From Candidatus Flexifilum breve (lineage in GTDB: Bacteria > Chloroflexota > Anaerolineae > Aggregatilineales > Phototrophicaceae): DNA of 64,000 bases. The stretch spans positions 682,001-746,000 of the forward strand of contig JADKGC010000002.1 in NCBI GenBank assembly GCA_016717205.1, given 5' to 3'. Positions 15,671-24,841 of this stretch are shown one piece after another. A program made the position numbers and the translations under genes. Numbering within the stretch: position 1 is the first letter of the stretch; each line of letters starts with the position of its first letter. The notes beneath the pieces are model-generated. The model was not told where the DNA came from. It worked only from the letters and a program-made list of their open reading frames with translations, and did no database searches.

Positions 15671-17806
15671 TTAGGACACGCCGAGGCTGTTCGTCATGAA
15701 GGCTTCCTGCGCGGAGAACGCTTCTTCGCCGGGGGCGGGCTGCAAACGGTGATACACGCCATCCGGGGCGAGATCCCACGCCTGTGTGTTGTCGCGGGTG
15801 TAGGTCTCCAGAATATGCACAATATCACGCTGCAAGCGCTGGTCGAGTACGGGGAACACCACTTCGACGCGGTTGTACAGGTTGCGGCGCATCAGGTCGG
15901 CGCTGCCCATATAAATGCGGCGATCCGGCGGCGCGTTGTGGAAATAGAAGATGCGGCTGTGTTCGAGATAGCGCCCGACGATGCTGCGCACGCGGATGTT
16001 TTCGCTGATGCCGGGGATGCCGGGACGCAGACAGCAAATGCCGCGCACCATGAGATCCACCTGCACGCCCGCCTGTGAGGCTTCATACAGCTTGCGGATC
16101 ATCAGATCTTCTTCGAGCTGATTCATCTTGAAGATCAAGCGCGCATCTTTGCCTTCACGGGCGGCGGCGATCTCGTGATCGATCAGTTCGGCGAGATTGG
16201 GCAGCAGGAATTCCGGCGCGACCAGCAGCCGCTGGTAGGTGGTCGCGGGGGCATAGCCGGTCAAGCGGTTGAACAGCTTGGAGGCGTCATCGGCGAGCAC
16301 TTTGTTGGCGGTGAACAAGCCCATATCCGTGTACAGGCGGGCGGTCGCGGCATTGTAGTTGCCCGTGCCGAGATGCACGTAGCGGTGCACACCGTCCGGT
16401 TCACGGCGCACGACGAGCGCGATCTTGGCGTGGGTCTTGACGGGCAGTTCTTCGACACCGTAAGTGACGTGAATGCCGGCTTCGTCCATCTGCCGCGCCC
16501 ATTCGAGGTTGTGCTCTTCGTCAAAGCGCGCTTTGAGTTCCACCAGCACGGCGACCTGTTTGTTATTGTCGCGCGCTTCCATGAGCGCCTGCACGACGGG
16601 CGAATTGCGCCCGACGCGGTAAAGGGTCGCCTTGATCGCCAGCACATTGGGGTCGCGCGCGGCCTGCTGGAAGAAGGCTTCGACGGGCGCGAACGAGTCA
16701 TAGGGGTGATGCACCAGCCAATCGCGCTCGCGGATGGCGTCAAAGATGCTGTCGTACTCCATCAGCGCGGGCATTTTCGGCACATAGGGCGTGTACTTCA
16801 GTTCCGGGTGATCGATGCCGGTGAGTTGGAACAGGCTCGCGCCGCCCAACGCGCCATTGACGCGGTACAGATCGCGTTCCGGTACGATTTCAAGGTGTTC
16901 GAGCAGCCGCCGCAGCGCGCGCTTGTTGACATCGTCGGGCACGGCGAGGCGCACAATCGACCCAAAGCGCCGCTCCTTGATGCTCTCCTCGATGATGTCG
17001 CTGATATGGAAGTTGTTGCTGTACGGGTGATCTTCGCGCTCATTTTCGAAGTCGATGTCGGCGTTGCGCGTCACGCGGAAGGGGACAAACTCGACGACCT
17101 TCATGCCGGGGAACAGCAGATCGAGATTTTCGGCGATCAGGTCTTCAATCCACACGAAACGTTCTTGGGTGGGCAGCTCGCCGCCGTGCTTGCGCACCAC
17201 ATCATTCACGTTGAGCAAGCGCGGCATCGTATCCGGGATTTTGACGCGCACAAACTCGTCCTGCTCGTCGGGTTCGCCCTTACGCCGCAGGCAGATCGCC
17301 AGATTCATGCTCAGGTTGGAGATGAACGGGAACGGGCGCGCATGATCGACAGCCAGCGGCGTGAGCACGGGGAAGATCTCTTCAAAGAAGTGTTCGCGCA
17401 GGGCGTGGCGATACTCTTTCGGCAGGTCGCTCACCGCGTCGACCATCACGCCGTAATTGCGCAGTTGTCCCAGGAGCGTGCGCATCAGTTCGCGCTGGCG
17501 CTGCATGAGCGTGAGCACGCGGGCGCGCACCTCTTCGATCAAGATTGGGTAGGGAATGCCATCCGGGCGGTTGCTGGGCACGTTGAGCGCCAGCTTTTTG
17601 TGGATGGTCGCCACGCGCACCATGAAAAATTCGTCGGTGTTGCTGCTAACGATGGCGAGAAACTTGAGACGCTCTAACAGAGGCAGCGATTCGTCTTCGG
17701 CCTGAGCAAGCACGCGCGTGTTGAAATCAACCCAGCTTAACTCGCGATTGATGTAGTTGTCGGCGTCTAATTCGGGCGCATGCTCGAGGTTAATGTCAAA
17801 GCGCAT
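15671..17806 (-). CDS. ppk1: Polyphosphate kinase 1
   Basis: 711 aa enzyme that polymerises ATP gamma-phosphate into polyphosphate at the membrane. YINRELSWVDFN is the N-terminal signature. VKTHAKIALVVRRE holds the autophosphorylated His, and VHLGTGNYNAATA and SRIFYFHNAP are further active-site segments (second HxK-like site). The start at 17806 is chosen because GGAAAAGG lies just upstream; an ATG at 17833 would add nine residues. The cupin gene lies 115 bp upstream on the same strand. No exopolyphosphatase gene is seen in the window. Confidence 0.95.
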   Translation of the reverse strand: MRFDINLEHAPELDADNYINRELSWVDFNTRVLAQAEDESLPLLERLKFLAIVSSNTDEFFMVRVATIHKKLALNVPSNRPDGIPYPILIEEVRARVLTLMQRQRELMRTLLGQLRNYGVMVDAVSDLPKEYRHALREHFFEEIFPVLTPLAVDHARPFPFISNLSMNLAICLRRKGEPDEQDEFVRVKIPDTMPRLLNVNDVVRKHGGELPTQERFVWIEDLIAENLDLLFPGMKVVEFVPFRVTRNADIDFENEREDHPYSNNFHISDIIEESIKERRFGSIVRLAVPDDVNKRALRRLLEHLEIVPERDLYRVNGALGGASLFQLTGIDHPELKYTPYVPKMPALMEYDSIFDAIRERDWLVHHPYDSFAPVEAFFQQAARDPNVLAIKATLYRVGRNSPVVQALMEARDNNKQVAVLVELKARFDEEHNLEWARQMDEAGIHVTYGVEELPVKTHAKIALVVRREPDGVHRYVHLGTGNYNAATARLYTDMGLFTANKVLADDASKLFNRLTGYAPATTYQRLLVAPEFLLPNLAELIDHEIAAAREGKDARLIFKMNQLEEDLMIRKLYEASQAGVQVDLMVRGICCLRPGIPGISENIRVRSIVGRYLEHSRIFYFHNAPPDRRIYMGSADLMRRNLYNRVEVVFPVLDQRLQRDIVHILETYTRDNTQAWDLAPDGVYHRLQPAPGEEAFSAQEAFMTNSLGVS

Positions 17807-17921
17807 AGATGTACCTTTTCCGTATAATGCCATCCATCTTATCCAGTTGTGCGCCGCCTGTAAAGCATTTTACGACGTCGCTCAAAGGGCATGGATGTAC
17901 GGCGAAAAGCACACTGATACG

Positions 17922-18302
17922 CTACCAGTAATCCGGCACGGAAATGGCCTCATCCGCGCCCGGCCATTTGGGGGAGGTTGCGATCACGAACACGAACGGT
18001 TCCGGGCCGGTGTTGCGAAATTGGAAGTGGGTGTCACGCGGAATGGTCAGCGCCATGCCGGGCACGGCGTCGACAACGAGTTCGTCAATGCCAAGCTTGC
18101 GCCACACCTGTCCCTGCCCCGCCAGCACATACCAGATCTCTTCGACGGTGCGATGCTTGACCGCCTTGGACATCTGATTGGGGGGCAGCGTGCAGTGCGC
18201 GAGGCTCGCGCCGGTCACGGGCAGCAGTTCGCGAATCTCTGAGCCGTCCGGCGCAAGGTGATCCGGGATGGCAGACAGCAGTTTGGGAGCAAGCTGGTGC
18301 AT
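17922..18302 (-). CDS. Single-domain cupin protein
   Basis: 126 aa. The conserved cupin barrel shows as VEEIWYVLAGQGQVW (motif 1, Glu retained, with an upstream His in VKHRT) and PGMALTIPRDTHFQFRNTGPEPF (motif 2 with His). Metal binding is plausible. It is a cytoplasmic small-molecule-binding protein or enzyme such as an isomerase or dioxygenase relative; the substrate is unknown. It precedes ppk on the same strand with a 115-bp gap. Confidence 0.8.
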   Translation of the reverse strand: MHQLAPKLLSAIPDHLAPDGSEIRELLPVTGASLAHCTLPPNQMSKAVKHRTVEEIWYVLAGQGQVWRKLGIDELVVDAVPGMALTIPRDTHFQFRNTGPEPFVFVIATSPKWPGADEAISVPDYW

Positions 18303-18726
18303 AGCGGCCTCCGCAGTATTGACGATTGACTAGCGAATCATATGAGTTGATTACAATGGAGTCAATGCAGATGCGCAAACGAACCGAGTCAATACCTAAC
18401 AACCAATTTCCCCGACTCACCGTAGAATAAGGTCAGCTATGGATAAAACAGCCGACCCCACCCTGAATTCGGTTGAGGGAGGGACAGTTTTAACAATCGA
18501 GGGAATTGTAGGGACGCCCCATGGGGCGTCCTCGAACTGGGAGCGAAACGGACGCGCCGTTGCGCGTCCCTACCAAACACGGTTTCCCTCAGATGCGGAT
18601 CCGAATGGCTCCCAATGTTAAAAGTATCCTGTCTTCAACTGAATTCGGGGAGGGGAGCAACCGAGCGCTGGGCACTATCCATAACTGACGCTAGCTTAGA
18701 CTGACCACCGCACGCAAGGAAAGCCT
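18303..18726. repeat. Gene-free region with a composite P20-pair element
   Basis: 424 bp without a gene. Positions 18482-18633 hold a composite element: GGACAGTTTTAACAA at the left, two P20 units with different cores (18512-18531 preceded by GTAG; 18550-18569 followed by CTAC), and AATGTTAAAAGTATCC at the right, so the ends are imperfect inverted repeats. Degraded GC-B units flank it. Related copies lie at 46146-46300 and 50449-50582. Confidence 0.75.
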
Positions 18727-20625
18727 ATGAACGCCCGTCAACTCCCCATCCGCCTGATCGCCGCGCTGATCGTCATCGTGCTGATCGTCGTGATCGCCGC
18801 CGTGCTGGTAGTGCCACGTCTGCTGCCCACAGCGAGCGCCGCGGCGCCCCTGCCGACCACGCGCATCCTGATCGCGCAGTTCGCCAACAACGGGAGCAAC
18901 TTCCCGGTGACCGACGAGTGGCGCGCGGGGCTGGAACAGGCCATTGCGCAGCTCCCGCCCGTCGGCGTGAGCGTGCAGGTGCAAACGCATTCTGGGACGA
19001 TCAACTCCCGCGCCGAGGCGCTCACACTGGCGACGCAGCAAAACGCGGCGTTGGTCGTGTGGGGCAGCGCGCAGCTCGGCAGTATCGACGCGCAGTATGC
19101 GATCAACCCGGCGGGGTGCGTGCACTGTGCCGCGCAGCCCGTGGCGATTGCCGAATGCACGCCCGAAAGTCAGGCGCATTTCGTCAGCACACCCGACGAT
19201 AAAACCTACGCCGTGAGCACGCTGCTCGGGTTGGCGCTGTACCACAGCGACCAGATCAGCGCGGCGGTGTCGCTGCTCAACCAAGCTGCCCGCTCCGCGC
19301 CCGGTGCGCGCGCCGTCGATCTGAATCTGGCGGCAGTCTACACGTATCGCGGATCAGCCCTGCGCGAACGCGGGCTGATCAACGAAGCGATGGGCAGTTA
19401 CAACCGCGCGCTGGACTTCAGCCCGGACGATCTGTGTGTGCGGGCGCAGCGCGCCGCGCTGTATGACGCGCTCCAACTATGGAACGAGTCGATGGCCGAC
19501 TACGACGCCATTGTGAGCGCCGCGCCGTCCGCCGATTGGGCGTACCGAGCGCGCGCGGTCAGCTTCCGCGCGCAGCAGCTTTACGACTCGGCGGTCAACG
19601 ATTTGAACAGCGCGGCGCAGTTGGATGCCGCTGATCCGGCCAACGCGTACTGGCGCGGCGCAACCGCCTACGCCATGAATGACTACGCCAACGCCGTGAC
19701 CCAGTTCAGCGAAGCGATTCGGCTGGCACCGACCAGCGCCAATGCCTTCGCGTGGCGCGCCGCCGCCAACCGCGAACAGGGGCAAATCGATGCCGCGTTC
19801 ACCGACTTCAATGAAGCGATCCGCCTGGCGCCGCAGGTGGGCGCGTACTATTCGTCGGTGGGCGACCTGTACTACAACCAGCAGCGCTACGCGGAAGCGA
19901 TCGCCAATAAGAACCGCGCGATCATGCTGGAACCGAACAATTCGCGCTACTACACGGATCTCGGCGGCATCTACTACTTCGCGCAGCAGGACTATGCCAC
20001 CGCCGTCGAAATCTACACGCAAGCGCTGTACGCCGATGGCAATAACGCCACCGCCTACTACTACCGCGGGCTGAGTCAGGTAGAACTAGGACGCCCTGAC
20101 GCCGCCATTGGCGATTTCAGCGCGGCGATCAACCTCGATCCCGACAACGGCGGGTACGTCGAAGCGCGCGCCCGCGCTCATTCGGACGTGGGGCGGTATG
20201 AAGAAGCGCTCGCCGACTTCAACGAGGCGATCCGCTTGCAGCCAGAGAGCGCCACGCTGTATTCGCTGATCGGCGATGTGTATTATGCGCTCGGGCGCTA
20301 TCAGGAAGCGATAGACAGCGAGACGCGCGCGATTGCGCTGGACCCGAATAACGCGCGGCGCTATACCGATCTCGCCGGGATTTACCTGTTCGCGCTCAAT
20401 GATAATGACATGGCCGTGACGATTTACAGCCGCGCGCTCGAAGCCGATCCGCAGGACTCGGTCGCGCTGTTCTATCGCGGACGAGCGGCGTTGAATTTAG
20501 GACGTGTTGATCAGGCGCGCGCGGATATTCAAGCGGCGATGCAGATCGATTCGGCGAACACCGATTATCAGACATGGCTGAGCGAGAATTATCTGGCGCT
20601 GGGGCTGAGTCAGCCGAGCTTTTAG
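18727..20625 (+). CDS. Membrane-anchored TPR protein with FlgO-like N-domain
   Basis: 632 aa. Residues 8-30 form a strong N-terminal hydrophobic segment (signal anchor), so the rest faces outside. Residues about 38-145 (TRILIAQFANNG ... ALVVWGSAQ) resemble the FlgO/CsgG-like alpha-beta fold that precedes TPR arrays in many bacterial proteins. From about residue 165 to the end there are roughly eleven TPR units with repeated patterns such as YANAVTQFSEAIRLAPTSANAF and YEEALADFNEAIRLQPES. It is likely a scaffold for protein complexes at the cell surface. No flagellar genes are present. AAGGAAAG lies before the ATG. Confidence 0.85.
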   Translation: MNARQLPIRLIAALIVIVLIVVIAAVLVVPRLLPTASAAAPLPTTRILIAQFANNGSNFPVTDEWRAGLEQAIAQLPPVGVSVQVQTHSGTINSRAEALTLATQQNAALVVWGSAQLGSIDAQYAINPAGCVHCAAQPVAIAECTPESQAHFVSTPDDKTYAVSTLLGLALYHSDQISAAVSLLNQAARSAPGARAVDLNLAAVYTYRGSALRERGLINEAMGSYNRALDFSPDDLCVRAQRAALYDALQLWNESMADYDAIVSAAPSADWAYRARAVSFRAQQLYDSAVNDLNSAAQLDAADPANAYWRGATAYAMNDYANAVTQFSEAIRLAPTSANAFAWRAAANREQGQIDAAFTDFNEAIRLAPQVGAYYSSVGDLYYNQQRYAEAIANKNRAIMLEPNNSRYYTDLGGIYYFAQQDYATAVEIYTQALYADGNNATAYYYRGLSQVELGRPDAAIGDFSAAINLDPDNGGYVEARARAHSDVGRYEEALADFNEAIRLQPESATLYSLIGDVYYALGRYQEAIDSETRAIALDPNNARRYTDLAGIYLFALNDNDMAVTIYSRALEADPQDSVALFYRGRAALNLGRVDQARADIQAAMQIDSANTDYQTWLSENYLALGLSQPSF

Positions 20626-20628
20626 GGG

Positions 20629-20953
20629 CTGGCCTCACCCCCGACCCCTCTCCCAAGGGAGAGGGGAGCAAGATAGTACGCTGGTATAGGGATGCGCAAC
20701 AGCGCGTCCGTTTCACCCCCAATCCCGCGGACGCCCCGTTGGGCTTGTCCGCAAATCAAACAACCCACCCCACCCCCGGCCCCTCCCCGAATTCGGGGAG
20801 GGGAGACAACACCGCTCGCAAACCACATGCGTTTTCGTAGGGACGCGATAAATCGCGTCCGCTTGTGTGCAGTCAGGCGTTGAGGAATGTTTTTTAAACA
20901 CCCTCAAGCCTCGCCCCTCGCGATGCGACTTGAACAATATCAATTGCCAACCC
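20629..20953. repeat. Repeat block with GC-A, GC-B and two P20 units
   Basis: The gap of 328 bp contains a GC-A unit just after the TPR gene stop, a P20 core at 20690-20709 (with a G-U type pair), a GC-B palindrome at about 20784-20807, and a P20 core at 20841-20860 preceded by GTAG. No gene is recognised. Confidence 0.7.
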
Positions 20954-21388
20954 TCACCCAGCCCAATAGTCGTGTTCACGAATAAGAAACGTGCCTGTGC
21001 CACCTTCAACTCGCTCCTGAACCACATCTGGGCAGCCTTTGAAGTAGCCTAATGGGCACAAGGGTGAATACCCATTTTCATCAACGGCTTCGTCAGCCGG
21101 AATTAGAAGGTAACTCGATGCGAACAGAAATCTACTTACTTGTTCTACGGAGTCGGACGTCCAATAAACATACAGTTTTGACCAGTATTCGGCGCTGCCT
21201 TGTGGTGTCGCATAATCGATATACAGCGTTTCGCTGCCGGGATAGCGAATGAATGGCTCCTGAATTGAACCGATGAAATCGGATAACCAGAGCTGAGTTG
21301 ACCACAAACAGCAGCTTCCATATATCAGTATCACGAGAACCGTGAGCCAACGTTTCGACTTCTTCGGCGTTTTAGCTGCGGTTTCCAC
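20954..21388 (-). CDS. Hypothetical membrane-anchored protein
   Basis: 144 aa. The start is GTG at 21388, supported by AAGGAGG 6 nt upstream. Residues about 13-35 (RWLTVLVILIYGSCCLWSTQLW) form one membrane segment; the remaining 110 residues are probably extracytoplasmic and contain two Cys (SPLCPLGYFKGCPD). No family recognised. It is divergent from the holB gene, with 116 bp between the starts. Confidence 0.65.
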   Translation of the reverse strand: METAAKTPKKSKRWLTVLVILIYGSCCLWSTQLWLSDFIGSIQEPFIRYPGSETLYIDYATPQGSAEYWSKLYVYWTSDSVEQVSRFLFASSYLLIPADEAVDENGYSPLCPLGYFKGCPDVVQERVEGGTGTFLIREHDYWAG

Positions 21389-21504
21389 AGCAAACCTCCT
21401 TGCTGCACGTCGATCTCATTATATGCCTCACCGACAGCGCGGGCGTGGATGGTGTGCAACGCAGGCTGTGCTATGATCGTCTCAGGAAACAGGATGTTGA
21501 GTGA

Positions 21505-22506
21505 ATGACGACGACTTTTACACACCACTGGCAGGTCTACGGGCACGATTGGGCGGTCGCGCACTTGCAGCAGAGCATGGCGTATGAACGCATCCGCCAC
21601 GGCTATCTGATCGTCGGCGCGGAGTCCGTCGGCAAAGAGACGCTGGCGCGGCAGTTCGCGATGGCGCTCAACTGCACCGACCCCGAGCGCAAGCCGTGCG
21701 GGCAGTGCTCCGCCTGCCGCCGCATCGCCACCGGCAATCACCCGGATGTGCTGTACACGCAGCGCGACTCCGAGACCAGCCCGCTCAAGATCGAAGAACT
21801 GCGCCTGATGATGCAGAAGCTGGCGCTCAAGCCGTTCGAAGCGCGCTACCGTATCGCCGTGTTCCGCGACTTCGACACGGCGCAGCCCCGCGCACAGGAT
21901 GCGCTGCTCAAAACGCTGGAAGAACCCGCGCCGCACGCCATTCTGATTCTGCTGGCCAAGTCGCTGGAGCCGGTGCTGCCGACCATCACCAGCCGCAGTC
22001 AGGTGATCCATCTACGCCCCGCCGCCGTGCAGACGGTCTACGAGACGCTGACGGAACTGTTCAACGCGGACGAGGATCGAGCGCGGCTGCTGGCACACCT
22101 GAGCGCCGGGCGCATGGGCTGGGCGATCAACGCGCTCAATAATGAAGAGGTGCTCGGTCAGCGCGCGGGGGCATTCGATCTGCTGATCAACATCCTCGGC
22201 ATGACGCGCGTCGAACGCTTCAAGCAGTCCGACGATCTATCGAAGGACAAAGCGGCGCTGATCACGCTGCTGGAACTGTGGCTGTCGTTCTGGCGGGATG
22301 TGTTCTTGCTGGCGGAAAACAGCGGCCTCGAACCGACCAACATCGATCAAGCGGCGGCGCTCGATCAGCTCAAAGATCGGATGAGCGGGGAAGAAGCGGC
22401 GACGGCGGTCAGCACCACGCGCAAGACCATCGGTCTGCTGACGGATACGAACGCCAATGCGCGCCTCGCGCTCGACGTGCTGCTGCTGGATTATCCGGGG
22501 ATTTAA
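21505..22506 (+). CDS. holB: DNA polymerase III subunit delta'
   Basis: 333 aa clamp-loader ATPase relative. The N-terminal AAA+ region has VGAESVGKETLA (Walker A-like), a zinc module CGQCSACRRI with a partner Cys earlier (ALNC), and DVLYTQRDSETSPLKIEELR. LKTLEEPAPHAILILLAKS and TITSRSQ are the delta' sensor segments. It would help load the beta clamp. The ATG lies a few bases after an in-frame TGA (GAGTGA). No tmk or psp-type neighbour is present; a GC-B repeat follows directly after the stop. Confidence 0.9.
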   Translation: MTTTFTHHWQVYGHDWAVAHLQQSMAYERIRHGYLIVGAESVGKETLARQFAMALNCTDPERKPCGQCSACRRIATGNHPDVLYTQRDSETSPLKIEELRLMMQKLALKPFEARYRIAVFRDFDTAQPRAQDALLKTLEEPAPHAILILLAKSLEPVLPTITSRSQVIHLRPAAVQTVYETLTELFNADEDRARLLAHLSAGRMGWAINALNNEEVLGQRAGAFDLLINILGMTRVERFKQSDDLSKDKAALITLLELWLSFWRDVFLLAENSGLEPTNIDQAAALDQLKDRMSGEEAATAVSTTRKTIGLLTDTNANARLALDVLLLDYPGI

Positions 22507-22711
22507 ACCGACCCCACCCCCAGCCCCTCCCCGAATTCAGGGAGGGGAGACAACAGCACTCGCCAGCCCGATTTCTTTTTCGTAGGGACGAGGCATGCCT
22601 CGTCCTAATTTCGGGAAGAAAACAGAGAGGACAAGGCATGCCTTGTCCCTACAATGGCCTGTCAAGCCAAGGTCTGTGTGCAGTTTAAGGACACGCGCAA
22701 AATTGAAACCG
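22507..22711. repeat. GC-B repeat and a P20 pair
   Basis: A GC-B unit (CCCCTCCCCGAATTCAGGG) starts within 10 bp of the holB stop. Then follow two P20 units in inverted orientation: core 22586-22605 preceded by GTAG and core 22629-22648 followed by CTAC. The two stems differ (GACGAGGC versus GACAAGGC arms). Confidence 0.8.
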
Positions 22712-23278
22712 CTAGCGGTCGTGATCGGCGTCAGCTTGCAGCGCCAGATCGAGCAGTTTGGTGGTGGTGTTCCAATTGCGGATGGTCATGAGTTTGTAGG
22801 CGGGGTCGGCCATGATTTTGTTGAGGCGGCTTTTGGTACGTTGGGCGCTGAGCCGCTGCGAGTAGATCACGCCGTCGCCCGCCCAGACTTGATCGACCCC
22901 CTCACGCGGATTGAAAATCGCCAGCGTGGCCTGCGCGTCGATCCCCATTAAGAAGATGGCATCGCTGTGATATTTGTCGGGTTCCTCGCCGAAGCCGTCC
23001 GGTTTATGCTCGATGACCCGCTGCAATTGTTTGCGCGTCAACGCCAGGACTTTGATCTGCGGGCTATCAAGCTTAAATTTGGTTGCCAGGAGGGTTTCAA
23101 CTTGGGCAGCCAGCGTTGCGGCATCAAGATCAGACTTGAGGATCACGTTACCGCTCTGGATATACGTGGTCACGCTGGCAAAACCATGGGCCTCAAGGTG
23201 GCTTTTCAGCTCTGCCATGGGGATCTTGTTTTTGCCGCCGACATTGATCCCGCGGATCAGGATGACATAGGTCGTCAT
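22712..23278 (-). CDS. DUF1697 family protein
   Basis: 188 aa. The opening MTTYVILIRGINVGGKNKIPMAEL and FASVTTYIQSGNVILKSD are diagnostic of DUF1697; the C-terminus has KSRLNKIMADPAYKLMTIRNWNTTTKLLDLA. Cytoplasmic, function unknown. It is the last gene of a three-gene minus-strand operon (spoVS, PHP phosphoesterase, this gene) with a 6-bp gap to the PHP gene. Confidence 0.9.
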   Translation of the reverse strand: MTTYVILIRGINVGGKNKIPMAELKSHLEAHGFASVTTYIQSGNVILKSDLDAATLAAQVETLLATKFKLDSPQIKVLALTRKQLQRVIEHKPDGFGEEPDKYHSDAIFLMGIDAQATLAIFNPREGVDQVWAGDGVIYSQRLSAQRTKSRLNKIMADPAYKLMTIRNWNTTTKLLDLALQADADHDR

Positions 23279-23284
23279 AGCGAT

Positions 23285-24121
23285 TTATGGTTTAGGGGTA
23301 GCGTACCGCTGCGCGCGCTGGCGCAGGGCTTGGACACAGCCTTCCGGCGGCGTCTCCATGCCGATGCGGACGTCCGGTTTGATGGCCAAACCGTGAAAGT
23401 CGGAACCGCCGGTCATGATGAGGCTGAATTCGCGGGCTAACGCGCGCATCTGGAGGCGCACACTTTCCGAATTGCTCGGATGCGTCACTTCGACGCCGTC
23501 GAGGCCATGCGGAAGCAAGCGGCGCACCATCGCTTCGGGATCCGGCAGCAGACCGGGATGCGCCAGCACAGCGACACCCTTGGCGGCATGAATCATGTGC
23601 ACAGCTTCTTCCGGTGACAAGCGCCGCCGCGCGACATACGCGATGCCGTCATTGGCGATATAGCGATCAAACGCCTCGCGCACGGTCTCGACGTAGCCCG
23701 CTTCGACCATCGCCCGCGCGATATGCGGTCGGCCAATCGAACCGCCATCCGCCAACGCGGCGATCCGGTTCCAGTCGAGCGGTAAGCCGAGCGCCGCCAG
23801 CTTTTCAACCATCCGCTGGCCACGCGTGAAACGATCACTCTGGAACTTCTGCAGTTCCGCCTGAAACGCGGCATCTTGGATATCGATGAAGTAACCGAGC
23901 ATATGCACATCGCCCGCGTCATCCTCAGCACTGAACTCAATGCCAGGGATAATTTGAGGCGACCCGATTTTTCGAGCCGCCTCCTGGGCTTCCGCGATTC
24001 CGTCCGTTGTATCGTGGTCGGTAATCGCGATGATATCGAATTTTTGTGCAAGCACAACTAACTCTGATGGCGTATGCTGTCCATCGGACGCATTCGTATG
24101 CAGATGTAAATCTACACGCAT
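23285..24121 (-). CDS. PHP-domain phosphoesterase (nucleoside bisphosphatase/RNase AM-like)
   Basis: 278 aa from ATG 24121; upstream in-frame codons overlap spoVS and lack a ribosome site. The metal-binding PHP motifs are all present: DLHLHTNASDG, ITDHDTTDG, GIEFSA, LAHPGL and GGSDFHG. Domain order and length match the YciV/TrpH group, which hydrolyse 3',5'-nucleoside bisphosphates or trim 5' RNA ends. Cytoplasmic. The gene is 7 bp after spoVS and 6 bp before the DUF1697 gene, so the three are one transcript directed away from dnaA. Confidence 0.9.
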   Translation of the reverse strand: MRVDLHLHTNASDGQHTPSELVVLAQKFDIIAITDHDTTDGIAEAQEAARKIGSPQIIPGIEFSAEDDAGDVHMLGYFIDIQDAAFQAELQKFQSDRFTRGQRMVEKLAALGLPLDWNRIAALADGGSIGRPHIARAMVEAGYVETVREAFDRYIANDGIAYVARRRLSPEEAVHMIHAAKGVAVLAHPGLLPDPEAMVRRLLPHGLDGVEVTHPSNSESVRLQMRALAREFSLIMTGGSDFHGLAIKPDVRIGMETPPEGCVQALRQRAQRYATPKP

Positions 24122-24128
24122 TCGTCTC

Positions 24129-24482
24129 TTACGGACGGGGTTCGACGATGAATCGGACCGCCGTGCGCTCCTGGCCTTCGATGTCAACTTCAGTGAAATA
24201 GGGAGTGCACACGATGTCGATTTGATCGCCGTTCAGATAACCCCGCGCAATCGCCAGCGCCTTGACGGCCTGATTGACTGCGTCTGCACCAATCGCCTGG
24301 ACTTCCGCGTACCGATGTTCACGGATAACTGCGGCAATCGCCCCCGCTACCGCTGTGGAACGCGATTTCGCGGACACCTTGATCACGTCCGGCTTGCCTG
24401 AGCTCGGCGTCGTCGGTTCGTCCATGAAATCATCCGATTCAGTGTTATAGAAGGTTGCACGATCATCTTGAACGTCTGGCAT
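24129..24482 (-). CDS. spoVS: SpoVS-family protein with N-terminal extension
   Basis: 117 aa. From about residue 31 it matches SpoVS: VIKVSAKSRSTAVAGAIA, YAEVQAIGADAVNQAVKALAIARGYL and ERTAVRFIVEP. SpoVS/Alba-like proteins bind nucleic acid; in Bacillus the gene affects sporulation, but it also occurs in non-sporulating Chloroflexota and Deinococcota. The first 30 residues are an acidic, low-complexity extension. GAGGTGGAG lies 2-8 nt before the ATG. First gene of the minus-strand operon, divergent from dnaA across a 508-bp AT-rich region. Confidence 0.9.
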   Translation of the reverse strand: MPDVQDDRATFYNTESDDFMDEPTTPSSGKPDVIKVSAKSRSTAVAGAIAAVIREHRYAEVQAIGADAVNQAVKALAIARGYLNGDQIDIVCTPYFTEVDIEGQERTAVRFIVEPRP

Positions 24483-24774
24483 CGCTCCACCTCGGGTTCA
24501 TTGAAACACGATTTTTAACCTATCGTCATTGTACATGTAAAGATTGTGGATGTCTATACCGACGTACAATGAAAATTGTAATAAAACCCGGTTTTGCCTA
24601 GGACATTGGGGTTATTTTTCCTAAATGCAGCGTTTGACAAGAATTATCCCAATGTTAAAACATTCGCTGGAATCGGGTAGGCGAAAATCTGATCGGTTTT
24701 TCCGCTCAATGTTAAAAGATTTCAGTGACATTAAATCCCAAGCTTAAACTTTTCAATTTTTTAAGGTTGATCGG

Positions 24775-24803
24775 TTGTATCAGAACAGGAGATCGACTAT
24801 ACT
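24775..24803 (+). promoter_or_regulatory. dnaA promoter
   Basis: TTGTAT (24775-24780), a 17-bp spacer, then TATACT (24798-24803): good sigma-70-type hexamers at ideal spacing. It predicts a leader of about 180 nt before the dnaA GTG. Confidence 0.6.
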
Positions 24804-24841
24804 GATTTGTACGTCGCCGATGTCGACGAATGTTGATGACC

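Noticed and set aside
16175..17677. 500-codon plus-strand frame opposite ppk1
   Set aside because: Composition is that of an antisense shadow; polyphosphate kinase on the minus strand is complete and well conserved.
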